Shown here one piece after another: positions 42,838-51,641 of a stretch of DNA of 64,000 nt. Each line of letters starts with the position of its first letter. Position 1 is the first letter of the stretch. Below the pieces are notes generated by a model. It was not told the origin of the DNA and did no database searches. It was given only the letters and a program-made list of their open reading frames with translations. The DNA comes from DASWJQ01 sp036397095 (GTDB lineage: Bacteria; Chloroflexota; Anaerolineae; Anaerolineales; E44-bin32), in assembly GCA_036397095.1 (NCBI GenBank), contig DASWJQ010000108.1, forward strand, positions 1 to 64,000, written 5' to 3'. The position numbers and the translations under genes are program-made.

Positions 42838-45177
42838 CTAGTCAGCCCCAGGCAGCGGGCGTTGCGCAATCACCCATAACCGGCTGCCATCGGTGGACAG
42901 TTCAATCCAGCCCAGTTGATCAGTGCGCAGCACCGCCCGGCCGTCGAGCGCCTCCAGTAAGGCCGTCGATGGACGGTCAGGCACTTGACCGGGATCGACC
43001 GAAAGCAGCACCGCGCGAGGGTTGAGGCGCAAGAGTTCAGCCGGTGGGGTAATTGTGCCGTCGCCGGCGGCCGGCAGCATCAGCGCCGACCAGCCCGGCG
43101 CTTGCCCGATATCCCTCATCCGGCCCATCCAACCCGCACTGGCTCGCGGGACAAGCAAGATCCGGGCCGAGCCGTCCTCCAACGCTAGCAGCAAATCGTC
43201 GCCGTCGGCCGTCAAGAAGGTAAGAGCGGCGCCCTCACCCAGATCGAGGCGCATCCCCTGGCCGGCTGACCCGATCGGCCGGCCCATGTCGGACAGGTCT
43301 TGCGCCAGGCGCCGGTAGGCGCTGGTGGCCGGCGCTGCGGTCACAATCGCCCCGCCGATGGCATAGCGTTCGACCAGACGGGCGATTCCACCGATGGTCT
43401 GCTCATCAGCCTTGGTAACGATCAGCCAATCGAGACTTCGTTCGAACGGGGGCAAGCGGCGGTCCAGCGCCTCGCCCAGGGCCAGCGCACTGGCGCCGCC
43501 GTCAATGAGAAGCCGTCGGCCATCCCGGGTCTCGATCAGCACACCATCGCCGGGATGGGTAGCCAGAAAAGTCAGACGCGTTCGATCGTCCGGCAGATGG
43601 GCCACACGTTGCCAGGCAATAAGCGTAGCCACTGCCAGCCCGGCCAGCGCAACGGCCTGGAGCCAGGTTGGCGGCCGCAGATCTCCATGAGCCGGTATTC
43701 GGTCGGCCAGCCAGGTGACGAATAGGATGAACAGGTACAGCCCGGCCAGTGCCAACGATCCCAGGGGTGGCAGGGTAATGCTGGCGAGCGGAAGGCCGGC
43801 GAAGAACTCGACGACCCGAATGGTGAACGCGGGAAACGGCCAGGCGACGGCGGCCGCCAGGTCGCCCAGCGGCGGCCATACTGCACCCAGACCGGTTGCC
43901 AGGCCCCCCAGAATCATCAGCGCTGGCTGCACGGGCAGGATGACCAGGTTGGCCAGTGGTGCGATCAATGACAGCCGGCTGAAGTGGTACAGGATGAGGG
44001 GCAGGGTCGTTAACTGGGCGGCCAACGTCAGCAGGAAGTACTCGGAGACCGGTCCCGCCCAGGCTTCGGCCGTGTCTTCAGTGACATGGCCCCGGCGGCG
44101 CACCAGATTGACGAACCCGGCCTGAAAGCGGTCCCCATAAAGCAGCAACCCGAAAGTGGCCGCGAATGACAGTTGAAAACTCACATCCCACAGCAAGTGG
44201 GGATCGACCAAGGTCATTCCGCTGGCGGCCGCGCCGAGCGAGGCGTAGCCAAGGGTTTGACGACCCAGTCGCTGCGCCGCCAGTGACAGACCGCCCATGA
44301 CGGCCGCCCGTACAACAGCTGCGTCGGCCCCAACCAGCAAGGTATACAGGGCAATCCCGGCGCCGGCGGCCAGGGCGCCGCGCCGGGCGCCGAGCCAGCG
44401 ACCAAAGACGGCCAAAAACAGGGCAGCAATGATCGAAATGTTGAAACCCGAAATGGCGATCACGTGGGTAGTGCCGGTGCGGTCAAAGGCCTGGCGCACT
44501 GGATCCGAAATGCCAGTCTCCACTCCGAGCAGGATGCCGGCCAGCAGGGAGGCCTCCGGCTCGGGAAAGAGCCGGACGAGGCTGTCCAGCAGGCGGGCGC
44601 GCAGCCGGTAGATCGCCCCCTGCCCGTCGATCAAGGGACCCCGACCAAGCTGCATGGCCCGATTGGCAGTCATCAAAGTGTGGATCCCGCGCCGTGCCAG
44701 GTACGCTCGATAGTCAAAGGCGTCGGAGGCCGGCGGCTCTTGCAGATTGCCGCGCAGTTCGACCCGGTCACCGTAGGCCCAGGGGGAGAAAGGATCGACG
44801 TTGGCAAGGATCAGTCCAGCCTGCGGCTGCCAGCTGCCGCCGTCGGTCAAGATCGACTCGACGGCCACGGTCAAGCCCGTCAGGCTATCGCGTTGGGCGG
44901 GGTAGTCAACCACACGGCCACGTATCGTCAGGCCGCGGCTGAGACCGTGGTAATGAATCAAGGGGCTGTTGGGCAGGGAGGGATGGTAGCGGGCAGCACC
45001 GAGACAGGCGACCAGCAGAAGTCCAAGCAACAAGCGCTGCCGGCTTTGACTCCGCTGCCAGAGCAGGCCGCCCAGGAACAGGGCGGCCAGCACAAGCCAT
45101 TGCCAAGGGCGCAGTGTGAACCTTGACCCGGCCAGAATGCCTGCCAGCCAGGCGCCGCTGAGCCAGAACATTGTCAT
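42838..45177 (-). CDS. comEC: ComEC/Rec2-family DNA uptake channel
   Basis: A 779-residue polytopic protein that forms the inner-membrane channel for transforming DNA. N-terminal OB-like DUF4131 part (about 80-180), Competence domain with HVIAISGFNISIIAA and VRAAVMGGL, about ten membrane helices, and a C-terminal metallo-beta-lactamase-like domain from about 540. In the latter the metal motif HxHxDH is replaced by TKADEQTIGG, so nuclease activity of this domain is doubtful. ATG at 45177 has GGGGGAG upstream. Confidence 0.88.
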   Translation of the reverse strand: MTMFWLSGAWLAGILAGSRFTLRPWQWLVLAALFLGGLLWQRSQSRQRLLLGLLLVACLGAARYHPSLPNSPLIHYHGLSRGLTIRGRVVDYPAQRDSLTGLTVAVESILTDGGSWQPQAGLILANVDPFSPWAYGDRVELRGNLQEPPASDAFDYRAYLARRGIHTLMTANRAMQLGRGPLIDGQGAIYRLRARLLDSLVRLFPEPEASLLAGILLGVETGISDPVRQAFDRTGTTHVIAISGFNISIIAALFLAVFGRWLGARRGALAAGAGIALYTLLVGADAAVVRAAVMGGLSLAAQRLGRQTLGYASLGAAASGMTLVDPHLLWDVSFQLSFAATFGLLLYGDRFQAGFVNLVRRRGHVTEDTAEAWAGPVSEYFLLTLAAQLTTLPLILYHFSRLSLIAPLANLVILPVQPALMILGGLATGLGAVWPPLGDLAAAVAWPFPAFTIRVVEFFAGLPLASITLPPLGSLALAGLYLFILFVTWLADRIPAHGDLRPPTWLQAVALAGLAVATLIAWQRVAHLPDDRTRLTFLATHPGDGVLIETRDGRRLLIDGGASALALGEALDRRLPPFERSLDWLIVTKADEQTIGGIARLVERYAIGGAIVTAAPATSAYRRLAQDLSDMGRPIGSAGQGMRLDLGEGAALTFLTADGDDLLLALEDGSARILLVPRASAGWMGRMRDIGQAPGWSALMLPAAGDGTITPPAELLRLNPRAVLLSVDPGQVPDRPSTALLEALDGRAVLRTDQLGWIELSTDGSRLWVIAQRPLPGAD

Positions 45178-45240
45178 GTTCTCCCCCTGGGCTCATCTAC
45201 CTCAATTTAGGATAGCACGCGTTGGGGTTGGATGGCCAGG

Positions 45241-46362
45241 CTAGCTGCCGCCGCCGGTGTAGACGATGCGGTAGATGAAGCCAGCTAGGTCGTCGCTCAC
45301 ATACAGGGCACCGTCCGGACCGACGGCCAGACCCACCGGCCGCCCGCTGACCGAGCCGTCGGCCGCCAGCCAGCCGCTGGCAAAGTCAACCGGATCGCCC
45401 GCTGGCAGACCCCCTTCGAACGGGATGCGGATGACCTGGTAGCCGACCGGCGTGCTGCGGTTCCACGAACCGTGCAGCGCCACAAACAGGTCTCCCGCGA
45501 ATTCGTCCGGGAAGGTGTCCCCATCATAGAAAGTCAGTCCAAGCGGGGCTGAATGGGCCTGAAGCTCCACGTCGGCCGCCGGCACGCCCTGGCAGCCGTC
45601 GGGTGTGGCCAGCTCCGGATCCACGATCTGGCCGGCGTGGCAGGTTGGCCAGCCATAGTCGACGCCCTGCTGCACCTGGTGAATGGTATCGGGCGGCAGA
45701 TCGTCCCCCAGGAAGTCCCGCCCGTTGTTGCTGGCCCAAAGGAGATCGGTGGACGGCTGCAGCGTCAAGCCGACAGCGTTGCGCAGGCCGCTGGCATAGA
45801 TCTGCTGGCCCGATCCGTCCGGTCCGTCGTAGCTCACAATGCCCGCCCGACGCCGATCGTCCTCTTGGCAAGCATTGCAGCTCGAGCCGACCGACACCAG
45901 CATGCGCCCGTCGGGCAGGAAGATGACGGTCCGCGTGTTGTGGCCGCCGGTGGGGTAGTCGTCGATCACGACTTGCCGCTCGTCGGCCACACCGTCGCCG
46001 TCCTGGTCGTGAAGAGCCACTACTCCGCTGGGCACGCCGACAAACCAGCGTCCCTGGTGGAAGACAAGGCTGTGCGGTGACGACAATTCATCGGCGAACA
46101 CCGACAGCGAGTCGGCCCGCCCATCCTGGTTTTCGTCGGGCAGCCGGACAATCCTTCCGGCGCCGCGTTCGGCCACGTGCAGCACGCCGTCCGGACTGAA
46201 GGCGATAAAGCGGGGGCCGACCAAGCCGGAGGCAAAGACCGTGGCTTCGAAACCGGTTGGGAGTTGGAGGCTGGCCCGATCGCCCTGGCTGACGAAGCCG
46301 GCCAGGTTGACCTGGCGCAGCAGGCGCCACACCTGCAGACCGCCGGCCGCCAGCACCACCAA
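45241..46362 (-). CDS. PQQ-dependent sugar dehydrogenase-like (glucose/sorbosone) beta-propeller
   Basis: A 373-residue six-bladed propeller of the soluble glucose/sorbosone dehydrogenase family, anchored by an N-terminal membrane helix. Seen: GFEATVFASGLVGPRFIAFSPDG, VERGAGRI-type blade turns, GGHNTRTVIFLPDGRML with the catalytic His, and GSWNRSTPVGYQVIRI. The first conventional start is TTG 46362, but the hydrophobic helix and an Arg-rich segment continue in frame upstream to about 46413, so the real start is probably noncanonical. Follows the thioesterase gene directly. Confidence 0.82.
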   Translation of the reverse strand: MVVLAAGGLQVWRLLRQVNLAGFVSQGDRASLQLPTGFEATVFASGLVGPRFIAFSPDGVLHVAERGAGRIVRLPDENQDGRADSLSVFADELSSPHSLVFHQGRWFVGVPSGVVALHDQDGDGVADERQVVIDDYPTGGHNTRTVIFLPDGRMLVSVGSSCNACQEDDRRRAGIVSYDGPDGSGQQIYASGLRNAVGLTLQPSTDLLWASNNGRDFLGDDLPPDTIHQVQQGVDYGWPTCHAGQIVDPELATPDGCQGVPAADVELQAHSAPLGLTFYDGDTFPDEFAGDLFVALHGSWNRSTPVGYQVIRIPFEGGLPAGDPVDFASGWLAADGSVSGRPVGLAVGPDGALYVSDDLAGFIYRIVYTGGGS

Positions 46363-46409
46363 CAGGAGAAGGCCGATGACAGCCCAGGCCCAGGACCGGC
46401 GGCGCCGGC

Positions 46410-46895
46410 TTATCGGAAGGCCTCGCCGCGGGTTGGCTCGCCCTCAAACACCCGCACGGCAACGACGTCGGCTTCGGCGGTCTGGTTTCCGTCGACGAAG
46501 GTGCGGCAGGTCACACGCGTCTTGCGCCCGCTCATCGACTCGACGCGGGCCCGCAGCGTAACAGGCAGCTCATTCGACGTGGGCAGCAGATAGCGGATGG
46601 TGATCGTGCCGGTGGCATAGCGGTAGACCGGATCCGAGCCAACCGGCCGGCTCTCACTGGCGTAGGCTGCTTGCAGGGCGGTGGCCATCGAATGGCAATC
46701 AATCAACGTCGCCAGAATGCCTCCGTTCAGGACCGATTGCCAGCCGTGGTACTTCTCGGCCGATTGCCAGACGGCGACACACTCCTCGCCGTCCATGAAG
46801 CTCTTGATTTGCAGGCCGTCGGGGTTGAGCGATCCGCAACCGAAGCACACGTTGTCGGGCATGAAATCTTGAATGTAGACGCGGTCTTCGGACAT
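46410..46895 (-). CDS. PaaI-family hotdog thioesterase
   Basis: A 161-residue single-hotdog acyl-CoA thioesterase. The family core is visible: CFGCGSLNPDGLQ, WQSVLNGGILATLIDCHSMATA and YATGTITIRYLLPT. Two cysteines near the N-terminus occur in many members with a CxxCG start. Preceded by a TATACT -10 box (46922-46927). The substrate acyl group is unknown. It stands between the microcompartment operon end and the dehydrogenase gene. Confidence 0.88.
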   Translation of the reverse strand: MSEDRVYIQDFMPDNVCFGCGSLNPDGLQIKSFMDGEECVAVWQSAEKYHGWQSVLNGGILATLIDCHSMATALQAAYASESRPVGSDPVYRYATGTITIRYLLPTSNELPVTLRARVESMSGRKTRVTCRTFVDGNQTAEADVVAVRVFEGEPTRGEAFR

Positions 46896-46921
46896 CGGCT
46901 TCTCCCGGTTGGAATGTGGCG

Positions 46922-46927
46922 AGTATA
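46922..46927 (-). promoter_or_regulatory. -10 box for the thioesterase gene
   Basis: Minus-strand TATACT in GGTATACTCGCC, 27 bases before the start. No convincing -35. Confidence 0.4.
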
Positions 46928-46968
46928 CCGTTGGCGCGGGCAGGACTGTCGCAGCTGGCGCGGGCCCG

Positions 46969-47514
46969 TCAGCCGGAGTCGGCTTCGGAGCTGGCCTCGG
47001 GGATGTCTTCCCGCCGCAACGGGCAAATGGCGGTAATGCCGCCGGCGTTAAACAGGATCGCCGGGCTGGAGGCCTCGATATTCGGGTACAGAATGGACTG
47101 GAGTTCGGCGTTGTACAGCGGCGAAAAGACGGCTTCGCCCTCGACGAAGATCGTGCTCAGGTCAATCCGGCCGGAAGCCTCCAACATACCGCGAACTTCA
47201 TAGCCCTCCAGCATCATGTGGACCCAGTGCTGGGCCACCGTCGAGTAACCGTGCCTGGTCAGCGACACCGGCCCGAGCTCGCCCCGGTTGCTGAGCAAGA
47301 CGGCCGCCAGGCTGCGTTTGTTGAGCCACAGGCGCGGATAACGGGCGACCAAGCGCGCCGGTTGGTGCAGCCGGGTCAAATGGGCGCCCTCGATTTCGAG
47401 CGATGACCGCGTGCGGTCATTCATGAATCCATACAATCCGGCGCTGCCCGGGGTGACCCGGCCCAGCACACGGTGGCTCGAGGTGTAAATCTCAACGGAG
47501 ACGGGATTGCTCAT
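46969..47514 (-). CDS. Uncharacterised protein at the end of the microcompartment operon
   Basis: A 181-residue soluble protein of mixed alpha/beta look: VEIYTSSHRVLGRVTPGSAG near the N-terminus, then RSLAAVLLSNRGELGP and RGMLEASGRIDLSTIFVEG. No family is recognised with confidence. It starts 13 bases after the receiver-GAF-ATPase gene on the same strand, so it is probably the last gene of the operon. A role in sensing or regulation with that protein is possible but unproven. Confidence 0.65.
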   Translation of the reverse strand: MSNPVSVEIYTSSHRVLGRVTPGSAGLYGFMNDRTRSSLEIEGAHLTRLHQPARLVARYPRLWLNKRSLAAVLLSNRGELGPVSLTRHGYSTVAQHWVHMMLEGYEVRGMLEASGRIDLSTIFVEGEAVFSPLYNAELQSILYPNIEASSPAILFNAGGITAICPLRREDIPEASSEADSG

Positions 47515-47527
47515 CAGGCGCCTCCCA

Positions 47528-49171
47528 CTAACCCGCCGGCAGGGCGAAGGTGATCGAAGTGCTGACCGCTGTATGGTTGTGCCACAAGTAGCCGCCCATC
47601 GACTCAGCGATCAATCTGACCTCGCCCATCGAGAGCCCCGGGCCCAGACTGCCAACCGTAGGATCGGCCTCGGGCAGCGACAGTGCGCGAACGGTATCCG
47701 GGGACAGACCACCGCTTGAATCTGAAACCTCCACCGCCACCCAACGGCCGTCCGGCAGCGACTGTTCCTGGGGCAAGGGGAAACCGCTGCTGTAGCCAGC
47801 GGTCACATCGAACTGGCGCAGGGTGAGCGCTATTCGTCCCCGCTGGGTACGGCGAATGGCCGCCGCCGTGAGCGCCTCGATCACCCGATGGATCCTTCCC
47901 TGATGCCCGCGCAGCCGCGGCAAGCGGCCGTTTGATTCGAGCACCAGTTCAAGACTGCGCTGGCGGGCAGCCATCCTCAGCTCATCAACTACCCGGGCCG
48001 CCACCTGCTCGAGGTCGATGTAAGAACCCTCGGTGCCGGACTCCAGCAGGGCCATCGGCAGTTGGCGCAGGGAAATGACTCGGTCGAGCATATCCGCCCA
48101 GCGCTGGTGGGAGGCGGGATCGGTCTGATCCTTGAGACCGGCCCGCAGTTCGTTTTCCAGCTGCTCCAACCCATGAATTAGATCCAACGGTATCTGGGCC
48201 GTCGCTGGTGTGGGCGGGGGAGCCGACGGCGGCTCGGCGGGCGCAGCGGGTGGCTCGCCGGCCGATTGTTCGAGCGCGACGCCGGCCCAATCGGCCAGCG
48301 CCCCGAGCAAGGTGACATGGTGCTCACTGAATGGACGTGGCGCCAGCCGGTTGTAGACCCCCAGCACGCCAACCGGCCGCTGGCCGATCCGGACCGGCAC
48401 CTTGATCAGGGACTGGACCAGAAAACCGGTCTGCACCTTGACCGGTTTTGCTCCTTCTTCGGGCTGGCGGACGATCGGCTGCCCCGAGCGGAACACGTGA
48501 CCGGCCAGGGTATCGGTAATGCGCAATCGCTTGAGCGTGCCGCGCGTCTCGCCGGCCGATTTGCTGGCACGCAGCACCACTTCGCGCGAGCCTTGCTCGG
48601 CCAGGTAGATATTGGCTTCTTCGGCGTCGGTCAAGAAGGCGGCCGCCTCGACTACCCGCGTCAGGATGGACTCGAGGTTGCGCAATCCAACCACCGTCCG
48701 GCCGATCTCACTTAGCCAGCGGATCTCTTCGGAGCGGCGCCTGGCCTGCTCCCGGGTTGACTGCAACCGGCGCGCCAGCAGTTGGGTCGTGACCTCGGTC
48801 GACCGGGCCTCACTCAATGCATAAATCGACTTGCACAGCTCAACGCCTTTGTAGGGCTTGAGCATGACATCGGCCACGCCCAGGCGGAATAGGTCCCGCA
48901 GCCGCGCCGTCGGGAAATGGGCCGCCAGTACGATCGCCGGCGCTTCGTCGCCTTTGGCACGCAGCGTGCGCAAGCCTCCGAGAGGGTCGCCTAGCTGCTG
49001 GGTGATGTCGACCAGCAAGACGTCGGGGGTCGGGGCCTGTGGGTCTTCGGCGGGCCAAGCGCGGATGCCGGCCGGTTTGAGGATTTTGTCAATAATCCCC
49101 TGGGCGTTGCTGGCTACATCGGCCAGCACCAGAACGACGGGATTGCGGCCGCGGTGATCAAGTTCACTCAT
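47528..49171 (-). CDS. Receiver-GAF-ATPase signalling protein of the microcompartment operon
   Basis: A 547-residue multidomain protein. An N-terminal receiver-like domain spans 1-120 (LLVDITQQ acidic site, MLKPYKG lysine); a coiled coil follows, then a GAF domain (about 155-310; EEANIYLAEQG, IKVPVRIGQRPVGVLGVYNR). A Pro-rich linker near 320-340 leads to a GHKL-like region from about 360. A phosphoacceptor His box is not evident and the N-box (IHRVIEALTAAAIRR) is degenerate, so kinase activity is uncertain. It overlaps the BMC-P gene by 8 bases (ATGAGTGA), tying it to shell expression. Confidence 0.8.
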   Translation of the reverse strand: MSELDHRGRNPVVLVLADVASNAQGIIDKILKPAGIRAWPAEDPQAPTPDVLLVDITQQLGDPLGGLRTLRAKGDEAPAIVLAAHFPTARLRDLFRLGVADVMLKPYKGVELCKSIYALSEARSTEVTTQLLARRLQSTREQARRRSEEIRWLSEIGRTVVGLRNLESILTRVVEAAAFLTDAEEANIYLAEQGSREVVLRASKSAGETRGTLKRLRITDTLAGHVFRSGQPIVRQPEEGAKPVKVQTGFLVQSLIKVPVRIGQRPVGVLGVYNRLAPRPFSEHHVTLLGALADWAGVALEQSAGEPPAAPAEPPSAPPPTPATAQIPLDLIHGLEQLENELRAGLKDQTDPASHQRWADMLDRVISLRQLPMALLESGTEGSYIDLEQVAARVVDELRMAARQRSLELVLESNGRLPRLRGHQGRIHRVIEALTAAAIRRTQRGRIALTLRQFDVTAGYSSGFPLPQEQSLPDGRWVAVEVSDSSGGLSPDTVRALSLPEADPTVGSLGPGLSMGEVRLIAESMGGYLWHNHTAVSTSITFALPAG

Positions 49172-49433
49172 ACATTTGTATCGAGTCGACGATGCCCACG
49201 ACAACGGAGCGGACACAGCCCTCAGGCTGATCCAGAACCTGGCGGGCGCCGTTACCCTCGTCGTTGATCAGGACCGTGTCGCCGACGCCGGCATGGGTGA
49301 TGTCGAGCGCCACCAGATCCTCTTGCTCCTCATTGTCGGGATCGAGTGGCTGCACAACCAGCAGCCGACGCTGCTTGAAGTCAGGGTGGCTTATTGTGGT
49401 GACTACGGTGCCGACGACTTTCCCTAGAATCAT
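49164..49433 (-). CDS. BMC-P shell vertex protein (EutN/CcmL family), copy 1
   Basis: An 89-residue pentameric vertex protein that caps the corners of a bacterial microcompartment. Features: MILGKVVGTVVTT start, LLVVQPLD, VALDITHAGVGDTVLINDEG and the C-terminal VVGIVDSI strand. It is one of three BMC-P genes in the operon, 9 bases downstream of the second copy. Three different vertices in a locus with one hexamer is typical of many microcompartments. Confidence 0.93.
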   Translation of the reverse strand: MILGKVVGTVVTTISHPDFKQRRLLVVQPLDPDNEEQEDLVALDITHAGVGDTVLINDEGNGARQVLDQPEGCVRSVVVGIVDSIQMYE

Positions 49434-49442
49434 GACATGGTC

Positions 49443-49757
49443 TCAACTGTAGAGGTTGAGCCCCTTCTTGAGTTGGAAGTCAATGCCTTCTTGGATGTTC
49501 AGTTCGTCGACAATGCCGATGATGGCCAGATCGATCGGGACGAACGTCTCATTGCGCATGGCCAAGGCCGCCTCGCGTGAGGCCACCGTCAGGCACAAGT
49601 CGCCCGGCCCGGCTTCGACCACGTCCGCCGCCACCTGCAGGCTGTCGACCGGTTCCAGGCGTTTGTTCACCGGCTGCACCACCAGCAAGCTGACGCCTTT
49701 GATCCCGTCGACCTTCAGGGTGCAAACGGCGCGGCCATGCACCCTGGCCAAGTTCAC
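49443..49757 (-). CDS. BMC-P shell vertex protein (EutN/CcmL family), copy 2
   Basis: A 104-residue EutN/CcmL-fold protein. MNLARVHGRAVCT start, LLVVQPVNK, VAADVVEAGPGDLCLTVASRE and IIGIVDELNI are the fold landmarks. The loop before the last strand is longer than in copy 1. GTG start. It lies 1 base after the stop of the preceding gene, so translation is coupled. Confidence 0.92.
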   Translation of the reverse strand: MNLARVHGRAVCTLKVDGIKGVSLLVVQPVNKRLEPVDSLQVAADVVEAGPGDLCLTVASREAALAMRNETFVPIDLAIIGIVDELNIQEGIDFQLKKGLNLYS

Positions 49758-49758
49758 C

Positions 49759-50118
49759 TTAACTCACTCCCAACTGGTCGAGTACGCGATCGAGGATGCG
49801 GTCGAGCAGTTCCTGGTCGACCTGGTCGCCGAGCTTGTGGCCAACCGCTTGCCGGACGCGCTGGCGAATGTCGCTGGCTGCTGGCAGGCTGCCACCATCA
49901 TCCGACTTGGTCTCGAGTGGCGGCGCATAGCGCATGGAGGCCGCTTGACGTGCGGCCTGCTCGGGGATCTGGTAGGCGCCGACGATGATGATGCCTTCTT
50001 TGGCGGCTCGCTCGCGAGCCAGGTCGGTCATCCGATCCTCGGGCCCAAGGTGCAGCTGGCGCCCTCCCGCCTGGGCAAGGTCGACGATGTCAACTTCGGT
50101 GTAAAACTCGGCAGCCAT
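49759..50118 (-). CDS. Microcompartment-associated protein with EutQ-like N-terminal motif
   Basis: A 119-residue protein. The N-terminus reads TEVDIVDLAQAGGRQLHLGP then MTDLARERAAKEGIIIV, a motif repeatedly found at the start of BMC-linked proteins (EutQ-type and adenosyltransferase-type). The C-terminal 40 residues form an amphipathic helix (IRQRVRQAVGHKLGDQ, LLDRILDRVLDQLG) that could be an encapsulation or shell-docking peptide. A variable linker joins the two. No enzyme domain lies between them, so it looks like an adaptor. ATG with GAGGCGG upstream. Confidence 0.7.
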   Translation of the reverse strand: MAAEFYTEVDIVDLAQAGGRQLHLGPEDRMTDLARERAAKEGIIIVGAYQIPEQAARQAASMRYAPPLETKSDDGGSLPAASDIRQRVRQAVGHKLGDQVDQELLDRILDRVLDQLGVS

Positions 50119-50135
50119 CGCTACACCGCCTCGTG

Positions 50136-50762
50136 CTACTCGGCGCGGCCTTCGAGGGCGCCCAGCGCAGTATCGACCGCTTCGCGCGCCGTGCTGATTT
50201 CGGACTCGGATCCGGACAACCACATTCGGCCAAAACGACCGATCCCCGAGAAGTGAAGCAGGTTAATACTGGCCGACTTCTCGGCTTCGTTGCAGGCGTA
50301 AGTGATGTAGGCGGCCGGTGCAACTTCCATCACCAGCATGGTCTGGCCTGGAATCAACATCGTGCCGCGCCTGAAACGATTGATCAGCTGCGCCTGGTAA
50401 GGCTCGACATTGGTGATGATCTGGTTGGAAATCACCTGCGGTTTGACCCGGTCTTCTCGTTTCAATCCCAGCCGATCCAGCACGATGCGGCCCGCTTCAA
50501 GCACCTCGGCCTGCTCGGGGTGATGGACTTCGAAGGTGCCGAATTCGCGTTCGACAATCTGCACGCCCGGCCGGGCCCGCGTCGCTTTGACGGCGATGTC
50601 GACGACGCGGAACACTTCATTACCTGGCGCCATCTCGATGTAGAGCGAAGCCATGCCCTCGGTCGACAGGTCGCCCTGGGTAATCGTACCGATGAATGCG
50701 GCGAACTGGGCCTGCATGCGATCGAGGTACACGTAGCAGCGAAGTGAGAAATCAGTGCTCAT
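50136..50762 (-). CDS. BMC-T tandem-domain shell protein
   Basis: A 208-residue protein with two BMC folds in tandem that assembles as a trimer (pseudohexamer) tile. First domain: CYVYLDRMQAQFAAFIGT, GMASLYIEMAPG, VDIAVKATRARPGVQIVE. Second domain: LVMEVAPAAYITYACNEAEKSA and SGSESEISTAREAV. Proteins of this sort can have larger gated pores for substrates or cofactors. The ATG overlaps the stop of the EutJ-like gene by one base (TGATG). It is the only BMC-T in the locus. Confidence 0.92.
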   Translation of the reverse strand: MSTDFSLRCYVYLDRMQAQFAAFIGTITQGDLSTEGMASLYIEMAPGNEVFRVVDIAVKATRARPGVQIVEREFGTFEVHHPEQAEVLEAGRIVLDRLGLKREDRVKPQVISNQIITNVEPYQAQLINRFRRGTMLIPGQTMLVMEVAPAAYITYACNEAEKSASINLLHFSGIGRFGRMWLSGSESEISTAREAVDTALGALEGRAE

Positions 50763-51631
50763 CAACGGCTCCAGTTCGAAACGGCTTCTAACAAGCTGGG
50801 ATTGGCAGCCAATGGGCGGCCCAGCGCCAGCCCCAGCGGCGTGACCAGTTGGGTGTGCGGTGCCACCGTCGCCGGCAAGCCGGTCACCTCGGCCACGACC
50901 TCGTCGATGCCGGGGAAGGCGCAGGCGCCACCCACCAGGTGGATCTGATCGACGGACCGGCCAGCCAGGTGGCGGGCTATGATCGTGCCAATCTTCTCCA
51001 TGACCGGCCGGACCATCCCCAGGAGTCGACTTTGTTCGCCCGGTGTTTCTTTCAGGCGTTCGGCGTCTTCATACGAAATGTCGAGCGCCCCGGCGATCAC
51101 AAGGTTGAAATGGGTGCCGCCGGTGGCTTCATCGGCGGTGTACACAATCTCGCCTCGCTCAACGACGGCGATCCCGGTTGTACCCCCACCGACATCAACA
51201 ATTGCACCCTGGCGAATTCCCAGGACGTTGTTGGCCGCCGACGGTTCGTCGATCAGCTCGAGGCAGTCCATGCCGGCGCTTTGCACGACATGAGCGATGG
51301 CCTGACGCTCCGGCTCGGGCACCCCGGGGGGATAGCCGGAGACAGCCGCCGTCAGGGTTCGCTGTAGTTCGGCCTCGACTTCCGCCTTCATTTGGCGGAG
51401 CCGGTCGACGGCGCCGATGAAATCGACGACCAGGCCGTCGCGGACGACCTGTGCTGGCCACAGGCGACCGGCCAGCGGCTGCCCCTGGTCGTCCAGGGCC
51501 AGCAGCACCATCTTGGCCGTGCCCAAGTCGACACCGACGCGCACATCGCCCTGCACCGCCGGGCGGCCGGGCGTTGCGCCGGTGAGAACGGCCTGGGCCT
51601 CGGCGAGCAGAGCCTCGGCGGCCGTGTTCAC
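50762..51631 (-). CDS. EutJ-like ASKHA ATPase
   Basis: A 289-residue actin/Hsp70-type ATPase resembling EutJ of ethanolamine microcompartments. Nucleotide-binding motifs: VGVDLGTAKMVLLALDD (phosphate 1), GAIVDVGGGTTGIAVVERG (phosphate 2) and HLVGGACAFPGIDEVV (adenosine). Its role in microcompartments is not settled; chaperone or assembly functions are proposed. GTG start; 10 bases after the BMC-H gene. Confidence 0.88.
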   Translation of the reverse strand: MNTAAEALLAEAQAVLTGATPGRPAVQGDVRVGVDLGTAKMVLLALDDQGQPLAGRLWPAQVVRDGLVVDFIGAVDRLRQMKAEVEAELQRTLTAAVSGYPPGVPEPERQAIAHVVQSAGMDCLELIDEPSAANNVLGIRQGAIVDVGGGTTGIAVVERGEIVYTADEATGGTHFNLVIAGALDISYEDAERLKETPGEQSRLLGMVRPVMEKIGTIIARHLAGRSVDQIHLVGGACAFPGIDEVVAEVTGLPATVAPHTQLVTPLGLALGRPLAANPSLLEAVSNWSR

Positions 51632-51641
51632 CTAGGGTCGG

